Assembly: GCA_021442155.1 (NCBI GenBank)
Contig: CM038214.1
Location: 51,988,514-52,052,513 of the forward strand
Source: Cymbidium sinense
Taxonomy: Eukaryota; Streptophyta; Magnoliopsida; Asparagales; Orchidaceae
Direction: 5' to 3'
Length of the DNA stretch: 64,000 bases
Shown here: positions 11,474 to 24,118 of the stretch, in pieces
Numbering within the stretch: position 1 is the first letter of the stretch
How the letters are laid out: every line of letters starts with the position of its first letter
Translations under genes and position numbers: made by a program
Notes under the pieces: generated by a model
What the model saw: only the letters and a program-made list of their open reading frames with translations
Told to the model about the DNA's origin: nothing
The model's database searches: none

Positions 11474-12904
11474 AAAAAACCTAAACCAAAATAAAAAAAA
11501 TTAAAATAAAATAAAACCATAAACTAAACTTAAACCTAAACCTAAACCTAAACCTAAAAAAACTAAACTAATATCAAATAAATAAAAACCTAAACTAAAC
11601 AAAAAAAATAAAAAAACCAAAATAAAATAAAAACTAAACCTAAAATAAAAGTAAAATAAACCTAAAAATATAAAAAATTAAATTAAATAAAAACCAAAAC
11701 CTAAATAATAAACCTAAAAATAAACCCTAAAAATAAATAAAAAAATAAAACATAAACCTTAACCTAAAAAAAACCAAAATCTAAAATAAAAATAAAATAA
11801 ACTGAAACCTAAACCAAAATAAACTAAACTAAAATTAATAAAACCTAAACCTAAACTTAAAATAAACTAAACCTAAACCTAAACCTAAACTAAATAAAAT
11901 AAAATAAACTAAAAAAGCCTAAGCCTAAACTAAACAAATAAAACCTAAAAATAAACATAAAACCTAAACCTAAAAAAAATAAAATAAAAACCTAAACCTA
12001 AACCTAAAAATAAAAAATAAAACCTAAACCTAAAAAATAAAATAAAAATAAAACTAAACAAAAAAATAAACTTAAACCTAAACCTAAAAAATAAATTAAA
12101 ATAATAAAATGTCAACAAAAATAAATAAACCAAAAATAAATAAATTTAATTAAATAAAAATAAAAAAAACCTAAATAAAAAATAAAATAAAATAAAATAA
12201 ACTAAAATAAATAAAAAATAAACTAAATAAACATAAACCTACCTATTTACTAAATTTTTTAAAAAAATTAATAAATAAAATAAATAAAAAAATAAAAAAA
12301 AATTAACTAAATAAACCCTAAACTAACCCTAAAACTAAATCCTAAAAAACTAATAATAAATAAAACCTAAAATAAAACCTAAACCCTAATAAACTAACCT
12401 AACCTAACCTAACCCTAAACCTTAAACCTAAACTAAACTAAACCTAAAAACTAAAACCTAAACCTAAACCTAAACCTAAAACCTAACCTAACTACTAAAC
12501 TAACCTAAACCCTAAACCTAAACCCTAAACTTACCTAAACCTAAACTACCTAAACCTAAAAACTAAACCTAAACTAAACCCTAAAACCCTAGAAAGCCTA
12601 AACGTTAAAACCTAAACCCAAAACTAACGCTAAACAATAAGCTAACCTTAAACCCTAAACCCTAAAAACCATAAACCCTAAAGCCTAAACACTAAACCTA
12701 AACTAAAAAAATTAAATAAAAATAAAACTAAATTGAAAAATAAACATAAACCTAAACCTAAACTAAAAAAATAAACTAAAATAAAAAACCTAAACTAAAA
12801 TAAATAAACAAAACTAAATAAAAATAATAAATAAATTTAAATAAAGATAAAAATAAAATAAACTAAAATAAATAAAAAATAATCTAAATAAACTAAATAA
12901 ATTA

Positions 12905-12925
12905 AAACCTAGCGATTTACTTAAG
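12905..12925. repeat. Junction word J, diverged copy
   Basis: AAACCTAGCGATTTACTTAA marks an AT-rich to CCCTAAA-rich switch, without a GRP fragment within the next 1.5 kb. Confidence 0.6.
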
Positions 12926-14180
12926 TTAAAAAAAACCCTAAACCCTATACCCTAAACCCTAAACCCAAAATCCTAAACCTTAAACCCTAAACCTAAACCT
13001 AAAACTAACTAAACCTAAACCTAAACCCTAAAAACCCTAAAAAAATAATAAACCTAAACTAAACTAACCTAAACAACTATAAACCTAAACCTAAATACTA
13101 AACCCTAAATAAAACCCTAAACTCAAACCTAAACTATAAACCCTAAACCTAAACCTCAACCTAAAACCTAAACATAAACCTAAATAACCTAAACTAAACT
13201 ATAAATAAATAAACTAAAGCCTAAATCTAAACTAAAACTTAAACCCTAAACTAAACCTAAACCTGTTAACCCTAAACCCTAATTAACCCTAAACCTAAAC
13301 TTAAACCTAAACCCTAAAAAAACTTAAAGCTCTAAACACTAAACCTTAAACCTAAACCTAAACCCTAAACCCTAACCCTAAACCCTAAACCTAAACTAAA
13401 CCTAAAACCCTAAACCCTAAACCTAAACAACCCTAAACCTTAAATCCTAAACTAAAACCTAAACCTAAACTAAATAAACCTAAAATAAAATAAATAAAGA
13501 AACTAAACTAAAATAAAATAAAATAAAATAAAAATCTAAACCTAAACCTAAAAAAAAAAACTAAAACAAAATAAATAAAAACCTAAACTAAACTAAAAAA
13601 TAAAATAAACATAAGACTAAAAGTCCTAAATAAAATAAAAATTAAAAATAAAATAAAAATATAATAAACCTAAAATAAAATGAAATAAAAACTAAATAAA
13701 AACTTAAACCTAAAAAATAAACCTTAAAATAAAACAAAAAAAATAAATAATAAACCCTAAATCCTAAACTAAAAAAAACCAAAACCTAAAATAAAAAATA
13801 TACAAAATAAAATAAATTGAAACCTAAACTAAAATAATCTAAACTGAAATAAATAAAATAAACACTAAATGCAAACCTAAAGTAAAACTAAATAAAATAA
13901 AATAAACTAAAAATAAACCTAAACCTAAACCAAAAAATTAAACCTAAAATAAAACCTAAACCTAAAAAAATAAAAAAAAATAAAACCTAAACATAAAAAA
14001 TAAAATAAAAATAAAACTAAATTAAAAATAAAACCTAAAATTAAACCAAAATATAAAAATAAACCAAAATAAAAACCTAAACTAAAATAAATAAACCTAA
14101 AATAAATAAACTAAACTAAATATAATTAAAAATAAACCTAAATAAAAATAAAAAATAAAATAAACTAAATAAACTAAATA

Positions 14181-14207
14181 AACCTAAACCTAAAGGTTTA
14201 CTATTTA
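14181..14207. repeat. Junction word J
   Basis: AACCTAAACCTAAAGG followed by TTTACTATTT, about 290 bp before the GRP fragment at 14473. Confidence 0.7.
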
Positions 14208-14472
14208 AAAAATCCATATTCCCTAAATCTTAAACCCTAAACCTGCAATCCTAAACCCTAAACCCTAAACCCTAAACCCTAACCCTAAACCCTTAACCAT
14301 AAAAGAATTTACCCTAATACACTAAACACTAAATCCTAACCTTAATCCTAAACCCTAAACCCTAAACCCAAAACCTCAAACCCTAAAACTAAAGCTAAAG
14401 TAACTAAATAAATTTAAAAATAAACCTAAACCCTAAAACCTAATAAAGCTAAAGCTAAACCTAAACCCTAAG

Positions 14473-14939
14473 AATGGGCAGAACCTTGATGGTAGGAACA
14501 TCACCATCAACAAGACTAAGTCTAGATCTGGTGGTGGAGGCGAACACAAAGGCGGTTATCAGAGTGGGTGGGGATCTAAAGGTGCCGGTATGGAGGTAAT
14601 GAGTAGTGGTGGTTGTGGAGGCAGAAGGAGCGATAGAGGTTACAATCGTGGTGGTGAAGGGGGGAGAGATCGAGGATATGATGGTGGATCCTGCTACTCG
14701 AGAGGCCGGGGTGGTTCTGATGGGAACTGGAGAAACTGAAGAACATCCAGTTCGATCTACTACTTATGGAACTATGTATTTACAATAGAGACAATTGAAG
14801 TTATCTAAGGATTTTAATTTGCTCTATGCCCACTCATTTTTTATCTATGTCATTGCTTGAGTCTTAGACAACTTGGTGTGTTACTTGGTTGATGAATTCG
14901 AGAAAAAATGTTGAATATGAATTTACTCTCTATTAAAAA
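14473..14939 (+). pseudogene. GRP fragment 3: 5'-truncated GR-RBP with an open frame
   Basis: From AAT at 14473 the frame is open for 88 codons to TGA at 14737-14739. It starts NGQNLDGRNITINK, which matches the end of the RRM of plant glycine-rich RNA-binding proteins, where the last beta strand runs into a SRSGGGG linker. A Gly/Arg/Ser/Tyr-rich tail follows, ending YSRGRGGSDGNWRN. Most of the RRM, including the RNP1 and RNP2 boxes, is missing, and there is no in-frame ATG at the start. A local pair of compensating indels turns part of the tail into MEVMSS. About 200 bp of 3' UTR-like sequence and a short A run follow. The CCCTAAG just before it could act as an acceptor splice site, but no upstream exon is visible. 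Pseudogene is the likeliest status. Confidence 0.8.
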
Positions 14940-17900
14940 TATCATAAACCAGAAACCCAAAACTAAAACCTGAACCCTAAACCTAAAACCTAATCCCTAA
15001 ACCCTAAACCCTAAACTATAAAATCCCTAAACCCAAAACCCAAAACCCTAAGCATTAAAACCTTAAACCCTGAACCCTAAAACCTAGACCCTAAACCCTA
15101 AACCCTAAACCATAAACCCAAAAAAGCTGCTAAATGCAAAACCCTAAATCGTAAACCCTAAACCATAAACCCTAAACTTAAACTAAAAAACCTTAAAATA
15201 AATAATCTAAAAAAAAAACCTAAACTAAACTAATAAAATAAACTAAAATAAATAAAAATAAAATAAAATATAAAAATAAATAAAATAATAATAAACCAAA
15301 ACCTAAATAATAAAATAAAAAATAAACCCTAAAACATAAACATAAAAAAAAAATAAACCTAAAATATAAATAAAATAAACCTAAACATAAACTAAAATAA
15401 ACTAAAATAAAATAAATAAAACTTAACCTAAACTTAAAATGAAGTAAACCTAAACCTAAACCTAAACTAAACAAAATAAAAGAAACTAAAAAAAGCCTAA
15501 ACCTAAACTATAAAAATAAAACCTAAAACTAAACCTAAAATAGAAACCTAAAACCTAGACCTAAAAAAAATAAAATAAAAAACCTAAACCTAAACCTAAA
15601 AAATAAAATAAACCTAAACCTAAATAATAAAATAAAAATAAAACTAAGCTAAAAAATAAACCTAAACCTAAACCTTAAAAATAAATTAAATTAAATACAT
15701 AAATAAAAATAAATAAACCAAAAAATAAATAAATTAAATTAAATAAAAATAAAAAATAACCTAAATAAAAATATATAATAAAATAAACTAAAATAAAAAA
15801 ATAAACTAAAAAAACCTAAACTTTATAATTTACTTCATTTAAAATAAATAAATAAAATTAGAAAAAAATCCTTAACCCTATACCCTAAACTCTTAAATTA
15901 ACCCTAAATCGTAAACTCTAAATGCTAAACCTGTTACTCTAAACCCCAAAATACCCTAAACCCTAAATGCTAAACCCTAAAACCTTAAACCCTAAAAAAA
16001 CCCTAAATTCTAAGACCTAAACCCTAACCTAACCCAAAACCCTAAACCCTAAACTCAAACCCTAACCGTAAACCCTAACCCTAACCCTAAACCTTAAACC
16101 CTAAACCCTAAACCTTAAAACTCTAAACCCTAAACTAAACCTAAAACATAAACCATAAACCTTAAACCCTAAACTCTAAAACCCTAAACCTTAAACCTTA
16201 AACTAACCCTAAAACCTAAACCATAAATAAAACCTAAACTAAATTTAAACCTTAAACTTTAAACTAAAACCCTAAATCTAAACTTAAACAACCTTAAACC
16301 TAAACTCAAACCTAAACTCCTAAACCTAAATTTTAAATATTAAATCTAAACTTAAACCTTAAACCCTAAACCTAAACTTAAACCTAACCCTAACCCAAAT
16401 TCTAAACTTAAACCTAAAACCTAAACCTAAACTATAAACTAACCACCTAAACTTAAACCTTAAAACCCAAAAACCCTAAACTTTAAAGCCTAAACTTAAA
16501 CCTAAACCTAAAACTAACCTAAACACTTTAACCTAAACCTAAACTAAACCTAAACCTAAAACCCTAAACCTAACCCTAAACCCTAAACCCTAAAACCCTA
16601 AACTAAAACCCTAAACCTAAACCTAAAATTAAACCCTAAACCTAAAACCTAAAACCTAAACTAAAAAATAAAATAAAATAAAACCAAGACTAAACTAAAA
16701 AATAAAATAAAGCTAGGAATAGAAAATAAAAATAAAATAAAAATTAAACATAAAATAAAAATAAAATAAACCTAAAATCAAATAATATAAAAACAAAATA
16801 AAAACTAAACATAATGATTAAACATAAAAATAAATGAAAATTAAAACTTAAACCCTAAAGTAAAAAATAAAAAACTAAACCTAAAATAAAATTTAAAATA
16901 AACAAAATAAAATAAAATTAAACTTAAACTAAAATAAACTAAACTATAAAATAACAAAAAATAAACTAAACCTAAACCCTAAACTAAATAAAATAAAATA
17001 AACTAAAAATAAACCTTAACCTAAACAAAAAAATAAAACATAAAAATAAACCTAAAAGCTAAACCCAAAAAATAAATAAATAAAAACCTAAACCTAAGCA
17101 TGAAAATAAAAAATAAAACCTAAACCTAAAAAATAAAACAAAAATAAAACCAAATTAAGAAATAAAAATAAAACTAAACCTAAACAAAAATAACTCTAAA
17201 ATAAAAAACCTAAAATAAAATAAATAAACCTAAAATAAATAATGTATACTAAATAAAAATGAAAAAATCTAAATAAAAAATTAAAATAAATAAAATTAAA
17301 CTAAATAAACCTAAACCTATCGGTTTACTTAATTTGATTTCTAAAAAAATCCTAAACTCTAAACCCTAAACCTTAAACTCTGAACCTTAAACTAACCCTA
17401 AACCCTAAATCCTAAACCCTAAACCCTAAACCCTAAACCCTAAACCCTAACCCTAACCTTAAACCCGAAACCTTAAACTCTAAACTCTAAATGTTGAAAT
17501 CCAAAATGCTAAACCTAAACTAACCTAAACTATAAACACTAAACCTAAAACTTAAACGCTAAAGTTTAAACTATAAATCTAACTTAATTCAAAATCTAAC
17601 TCTAAATCTAAACTTAATCCTAAAACCTAAACCCTAAAGCTCTAAACACTAAACCCTAAAACTTGAACTCTAAACCCTAACCCTGAACCCTAAATTATAA
17701 AACCATAAACCCTAAAACCCTAAACCCTAAACCCTAAAAACCCTAAAAGTCCTAAACCCTAAACACTAAACTGTAAACCTTAAAATCCTAAACCCTAAAC
17801 CTAATTTCTAAAACCTATACACTAAACCCTAAGCACTAAACCCTAAACCCTAAATGCTTAACCACAAACCCTTAACCCTAAACCCAAAACCCTCAACAAA

Positions 17901-18612
17901 CACTAAACCCTTAACTAACCCTATACCATAAACTCTAAAAAGCTGAAAACCTAAACATAAACTAAATAAAACCTAAAAATTAAAAAGAAATTAAAAAACC
18001 TAAACCAAAATATGATAAAAATATAAAATGAAATAAAAACCTAAATTAAAACCTAAACCTAAACCTAAAAGAGAATAAAATATAAAATAAAAACTAAACT
18101 AAAATAAAATAAATAAAAACCTAAAATAAACTAAATAGTAAAAAACCTAAATAAAATAAAAACTAAAACTAAAATAAAAATAAAATATAAACTAAATAAA
18201 AACCTAAACCTAAAAAATAAACTTAAAAAGAAAACCTAAAAATATATAAATAATAAAACCTAAACATTAAACTAAAATAAGACCTAAACCTAAAATAAAA
18301 ATAAAATAAACTTAAACCTAAACTAAAATAAATAAAACCTAAATCTAAACCTAAAATAAACTAAACATAAACATAAACCCAAACCCCAATTAATATAAAA
18401 TAAACCAAAAATAAACCTTAACCTAAATAAAAAAAATAAAACCTAAAATAAAAATGTAAAACCTAAACCTAAAAAAAAACAAACACCTAAACCTAAACCT
18501 ATAAATAAAAAATAAAACTTAAACCTACAAAATTAAATAAAAAAATAATAAACTTAAACCTAAACCTAGATTAAAAAATAAACTAAAATAAAGAACCTAA
18601 AATAAATAAACT
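14940..18612. repeat. Degenerate interstitial telomere-like DNA, block 3
   Basis: The pattern alternates: CCCTAAA-rich (14940-15180), AT-rich (15180-15840), CCCTAAA-rich (15870-16660), AT-rich (16660-17306), CCCTAAA-rich with the best run of near-perfect units at about 17411-17455, then AT-rich (17960-18612). A GRP fragment is absent from these cycles. No coding sequence was seen. Confidence 0.9.
17306..17335. repeat. Junction word J
   Basis: AAACCTAAACCTATCGG followed by TTTACTTAATT: one of the best-preserved copies, at an AT-rich to CCCTAAA-rich boundary with no GRP fragment after it. Confidence 0.75.
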
Positions 18613-19275
18613 AAACAACAACAAGCCATTATCCCACTAAGTGGGGTCAGCTACATGAATCCTTCATCGCCATTGTGTCCTATTATGTGTTAAATTCTCA
18701 TTCAATTGAAGTATACAAAAGTCATTTTACATACATCTTAACCATGTCTTTTTAGGTCTACCTCTACCTTTCTTAACATAAAGAAAATCTATTGCATCTA
18801 CTCTCTTAACCGAGTCATTGGACTACCAACACTTTATGTGGCCAAACCATCTAAGTCCACTCTCTCTAATTTTTTCTACCATTGGAGCTACTCCAACTTT
18901 TTCATGAACATACACATTTCGCATTTTATCTCAAGAGTAAAGCCACTCATCCACCTGAGCATCCTCATCTCTGCAACACTTAACTTAGTCTCATGCTTAT
19001 CTTTTATTGGCCAACATTATGCACCATAAATCATTGCAGGTCTTACCACCATCTTATAAAATTTTCCCTTAAGTTTAAGATTTTCTATCACACAATAAAG
19101 CCGATGCATTACTCCACTTCAACCATCCAACTTGAATTCTACTAAAACATCTCCATCTATTTCACCATCATTTTGAACAATATAGCCTAAATATCAAATC
19201 GCCACTCTTTTAATGACTTGTTCACCTAATGTCACAACACCACCACTATAACTTCTACAACTAAATTTACACTCC
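18613..19275 (-). mobile_element. RTE-type LINE fragment 2 (3' end)
   Basis: It has the same 3' part as LINE fragment 1: an AACAACAACAAG tail, the CCCACTAAGTGGGGTC element, then the region downstream of RT. It stops at ACAACTAAATTTACACTCC, well short of the RT core. LINE fragment 3 (21735-22412) stops at the same base, with similar flanks, so the two are copies of one insertion. The + strand open frame here is antisense to the LINE and is not a gene. Confidence 0.85.
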
Positions 19276-21734
19276 AAAAATAAACTAAACTAAATAAAAA
19301 AAAATGAACCTAAAAAATAAAAAATAAAATAAAATAAAATAAATAAAAAATAAACTAAATAATTTAAATAAACCTAAGCCTACTAGTTTACTTAATTTAA
19401 AGAAATAAAAATAATAAAATAATAAAATAATAAATAATAAAAAAACCTTAATCCTCAACCCTAAACCCTAAAACTAACCCTAAATGCTAAACTCTAAACT
19501 TTAAAATCCTAAACACTAAATCTGAAGCCTTAAACCCTAAAACTCTAAACCCTAAACCCTAATCCTTAAAACCTACAACCATAAACCCTAAACCCTAAAC
19601 CCCAACCCTTGAACACTAAACCCTAAACCCCAAAAACCTAATAAATCTAAACCTAAACGAAATAAAACCTAAAAATAAAATAACTAAAAAATAATCTAAA
19701 CCAAAATAAAATAAAATAAAATAAAATAAAAACCTAAATTTAAACATAAAAATAAAATAAAATAAAAAATTAAAATAAATTAAATTAAAACCTAAACTAA
19801 ACTAAAAAAATAAAATAAACCTAAAAATAAAAAACCTAAATAAAATAAAAATTAAATGTAAAAAAAAACCTAAAATAAAATAACATAAAAACTAAAGAAA
19901 AACCTAAACCTAAAAAATAAATCTAAAAGTAAAATTGACAAATAAATTAAAATTAAAACCTAAACCCTAAACTTAAAAGAAAACTAAACATAAAATAAAT
20001 TAAATAAAACAAACCTAAACCAAAACTAAAATATACTAAACTAAAATAAATAAAACCTAAACCTAAACCTAAAATTAACTAAACTTAAACCCTAAACTAA
20101 ATAAAATAAAGTAAACTAAAATTATACCTAAACCTAAACTAAAAAAAAAATAAAACCTAAAAATAAACCTAAAACCTAAACCAAAAAAAATAAAATTAGA
20201 ACCTAAACCTAAACCTAAAAATAAAAAAAAATAAAACTTAAACTTAAAAAATAGAATAAAAATAAAAATAAACTAAAACAAATAAATACATAAACCTAAA
20301 CCTAAAAAATAAACTAAAATATAAAACCTAAATAAAATAAATAACTAAAATAATAAATAAACTAAAATAAATAAACTAAACTAAATAAATAAACCTAAAT
20401 AAAAGAAAATAAACTAAACTAAAATAAATAAAAAAAAATAAACTAAAATAAACATAAATAAAATAAACTAAATAAATAAAATAAACCCTAAATAAAACTA
20501 AACTAAAACTAATAAACCTAAACCCTAAATAATTAAACTTAAACCCTAAAGCTAAACCTAAACCCTAAACTTTAAACCCTAAACCTAAACCTAAACCTAA
20601 ACCTAAACCTAAACTTAAACCCTAAACCTAAACCTAAACCTAAACTAAACCCTAAACACTAACTCCTAAAGCTAAACCCTAAACCTAAACCTAAACCTCA
20701 ACCTAAACTCCTAATCCTAACTAAACTAAAAACCTAAACTTAAACTTAAAATAAAACCTTAAACCTAAATTTAAAACTAAATCTAAACCCTAAACTATCC
20801 TAAAACTAACTGGATCCTAAAAACCCTAAACCCTAAAATAATAAACCTTAAATTCTAATCCTTAAAACCTAAACCTTAAACCCTAAACCCTAAACCCTAA
20901 ACCTTAATCCCTATGTTAACCCTAAACCTTAATTCCTAAACACTAAACCTTAAACTTTAAACAATAAACTTAAACCCTAAATTCTAAAACCCTAAACCGT
21001 AAAACCCTAAACCCTAGATCCTAAAAACTCTATGCCCTAGATCCTAAAAACCCTAAACCCTAAACCCTAAACCCTAAAACCATAAACCTTAGATTCTAAT
21101 CCCTAAAACCTAAATTAAACCCTAAACCCTAAACCCTAAACCCTTAACCCCAAACCATAAACCCTCAACTAACCCTAAACCCTAAACCCTAAACCTAAAA
21201 TCTAAGAACTTAAACCTAAATTAAATAAAAGCTAAAAATAAAATAAATAAATAAAAATAAAATAGTAAAATAAAATAAAATAAAAACTAAACACAAACCT
21301 AAACTTAAACCTAAAAAAATAAATAAATAAATAAAAATTAAACTAAAACAAAATAAACAAAAACCTAAACTAAGCTAAATAATAAAAAACCTAAATAAAA
21401 TAAAAACTAAACCTAAAATAAAACTAAAATAAACCTAAAATAAAATAAAATTAAAACTAAATAAAATCCTAAAAATAAATAAACAATAAACCCTAAAGTA
21501 AAAAAATCTAAACCTAAAATAAAAATAAAATAAACCTAAACATAAACTAAAATAAACTTACCTAAAATAAAAAAAACCTAAACCTAAACTTAAAATGAAC
21601 TAAACCTAAACTTAAACTTGAGCCCTAAATAAAATAAAATAAACTAAAAATAGACCTAAACATAAAGAATAAACTAAAATAAAAAACCTAAACTAAAATG
21701 AATAAACCTAAAATAAATAAACTAAACTTCAAAA
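19276..21734. repeat. Degenerate interstitial telomere-like DNA, block 4
   Basis: AT-rich, then junction word J at 19368, a CCCTAAA-rich part (19440-19640), a long AT-rich part (19650-20480), mixed CCTAAA/CCCTAAA (20480-21200), and AT-rich to the LINE at 21735. No genes were seen. Confidence 0.9.
19368..19397. repeat. Junction word J
   Basis: AAACCTAAGCCTACTAG followed by TTTACTTAATTT, at an AT-rich to CCCTAAA-rich switch. Confidence 0.7.
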
Positions 21735-22412
21735 ATAACAACAACAACAAGATATTATCCCACTGAGTGGGGTTAGCTACATGAATCCTTCGTCTCCGTT
21801 GTGTCTTATTATGTGACAAATGCTCATTTAATTCAAGTATACTAAAGTCATTTTTTATACATCTTAACCATGTCTTTTTATGTCAACTTCTACCTTTCTT
21901 AACATAAGGCAAATCCAATGCATCTACTCTCGAAACCGGGTCATTGGATGGCTGATGCTTTATGTGGCCAAAACATCTAAAGCCACTATCTCAAATTTTA
22001 TCTGCCACTAAAGCTACTCCAACTTTTTCCCTAACATACACATTCTACATTTTATCTCTAAGAGTAAAGTCACTCATCCACCTAAGCATCCTCATCTTTG
22101 CAACACTTAACTTAGTCTCATGCTTCTCTTTTATTGGCCATCATTCTGCACCATAAATCATTGCATATCTCAACATCATCTTATAAAATTTTCACTTAAG
22201 TTTAAGCTGTACTTTTCTATCACACAATAGGCTAGATGCATTCCTCCACTTCAACCATCCAACTTGAATTCTACAAATAACATGTCCATCTATTTCACCA
22301 TCATTTTGAACAATAGAGCCTAAAAGTTTGAATCACTCACTCTTTTTAATGACTTGTTCACCTAATGTCACAACACTACCACTATAACTTCTACAACTAA
22401 AATTACACTCCA
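21735..22412 (-). mobile_element. RTE-type LINE fragment 3 (3' end)
   Basis: This piece of about 680 bp matches LINE fragment 2 from the AACAACAACAAG tail through the CCCACTGAGTGGGG element, up to the same truncation point (AAATTACACTCCA). The flanking AT-rich words on both sides also resemble those of fragment 2, about 3.1 kb away. It is a duplicate of fragment 2, not an independent insertion. Confidence 0.85.
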
Positions 22413-23701
22413 TAAATAAACTAAACTAAATAAACATAAAAATAAATCTAAACAAAATAAAAAATAAAATAAACTAAAATAAATAAAAAATAAACCAAAT
22501 AAGCCAAAACTGACCAATTTGCTTAATTTAAAAAAAAAACCCTAACCCTAAAACTAACCCTGAACCCTAAACTCTGAACCCTAAACTCAACCTAAACCTA
22601 AAAATTTAAACCCTAAACCTAAACCTAAAACCTAAACCCTAAACCCTAAACTAAACCTAAAACCTAAACTATAAACCCTAAAAAATAAACCTAAATCCTA
22701 AACCTAAACCTAAAAATAAAATAAATAAATAAACCTAAACCTAAATAAAATAAAATAAAATAAAATAAAAAATAAAAAAAACCTAAATATAAAATAAAAT
22801 AAAATAAAAAATCAAAACTAAACTAAAATAAAATAAATAAAACCTAAACTAAATAAAAAAATAAAATAAACCTATAAATAAAACCCAAATAAAATAAAAC
22901 TAAACAAAATAAAATAAACCATCAACTAAACCCTAAACCCTAAAAAAACCTAAACTTAAAGCAAATAAACCCAAAAAACCTAAATAAATAAAATAAAATA
23001 AAATAAAATAAACTAAAATATAAACCTAGACTTAAAAATATAATAAAATAATAAAATAAATATAAACCTAGACTAAACTAAAAAATAAAATGAAGCTAAG
23101 AATAAAAACCCAACCAAAATAAAACTAAATGTAAAAATAAAAAAAATAAACCTAAAATAAAATAAAATAAAACTAATTAAAACCTAATAAAAAAAATAAA
23201 ACCCAAAGCCTAAACTAAAAATAAAAAATTAACCTAAAATAAAAATAAAATAAAAAAAAATCAAATAAACTTAAACCTAAACTAAAATAAATTGAACTAA
23301 AATAATTAAAACCTAAACCTAAACCCAAAACAAACTAAACCCAAACCCTAAACTTAATAAAATGAAATAAACTAAAAATAAACCTAAACCTAAACTAAAC
23401 AATAAATCTTAAAAATAAACCTAAAATAAAAACCTAAAACCTAAACCTAAGAAAATAAAATAAAAACCTAAACCTAAACCTAAAAATAAAAATAAAACCT
23501 AAACCAAGAAAACTAAGTTTGTTACCTAAAAAATAAAGCCTAAACTCTAAACCCTAAAAGCATTAACCCTAAAACCCTAACCCTAAACCCAAAACCCTTA
23601 ACATTATACCCCAAACCCTAAGCCTAAACTTAAAGTAACTAATTAAATTAAAAAATAAACCTAAACCCTAAAACCTAATAAACCTAAACCTAAACCCAAA
23701 G
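22413..23701. repeat. Degenerate interstitial telomere-like DNA, block 5
   Basis: AT-rich, a diverged junction (near 22500, ACCAATTTGCTTAATTT), a short CCCTAAA-rich part (22530-22720), then AT-rich to about 23520. The leader AAAGTAACTAATTAAATT lies near 23630, just before the GRP fragment. Confidence 0.85.
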
Positions 23702-24118
23702 AATAAAGTGAACCTTGATGACAGAACATCACAACCGCCTGCCCAGATCTAGCGGTGGAGGCGAAGGCGAAGGTGATGGTTGGAGATCTGAAGGTGCTGG
23801 TGGATATGGAGGTGGTGGTCGAAGCAGTGGTTGTGGCAGAGTGAGAGATCCAAGATATGATGGTGGATCTTACTAATCGTGAGGCTGGGGTGGTTCTGGT
23901 GGGAACTAGAGAAACTACAGAACGATCGATCGGATCTGTTGCCTATGGAAATGTGTCTTTACATTACAGATGGTTCTAGTTATCTAGGGTATTTGCTTTT
24001 TATATGCATGTTCATTTATTTATTTATGTTGTTGTTTATGTCTTAGAAAACTTAGTGTGTTACTTGGATGATGAAATTGAAAAGAACAAATGTTGAATCT
24101 AAATTTTTCTCTAAATAA
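23702..24118 (+). pseudogene. GRP fragment 4: shortened GR-RBP relic
   Basis: It begins AATAAAGTGAACCTTGATG, a diverged form of the shared start, and keeps the RSSGGGGEGEGD part and a GGYGGGG run. Roughly 30 codons from the middle of the Gly-rich tail are missing. The usual Trp near the end is TAG (GGGAACTAG), and there are frameshifts. The 3' UTR is complete to CTCTAAATAAA. Confidence 0.8.

Larger units (their letters stand above)
11474..14472. repeat. Degenerate interstitial telomere-like DNA, block 2
   Basis: AT-rich AAATAAA/AAACCTA DNA (11474-12300), mixed CCTAAA/CCCTAAA (12300-12700), a short AT-rich stretch to 12904, CCCTAAA-rich (12930-13450), AT-rich again (13480-14180), then CCCTAAA-rich to the GRP fragment at 14473. 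The - strand can be read as Phe/Leu/Arg-rich open frames, which only reflect repeated TTTATTTTTAGG words. Confidence 0.9.

Noticed and set aside
11945..12133. Phe/Leu/Arg-rich hydrophobic frame, like a membrane protein
   Set aside because: It is the reverse complement of AAATAAA/AAACCTA repeats. The frames at 15220 and 37819 are also this.
14465..14475. CCCTAAG before the GRP fragments as a real splice acceptor
   Set aside because: It is the expected end of a CCCTAAA unit plus G, and no upstream exon with RNP1/RNP2 exists in the window, so it is kept only as a possibility.
14606..14788. ATG-started Val/Glu-rich frame over GRP fragment 3
   Set aside because: It reads the Gly-rich codons one base out of phase (GTGGTGGAG as Val-Val-Glu). 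Similar + frames at 35606, 36809, 40566, 43705 and 60918 are the same effect.
18838..19029. 63-codon + strand frame, also seen at 21962-22156
   Set aside because: Both are antisense to the LINE 3' part, so their similarity reflects LINE duplication.
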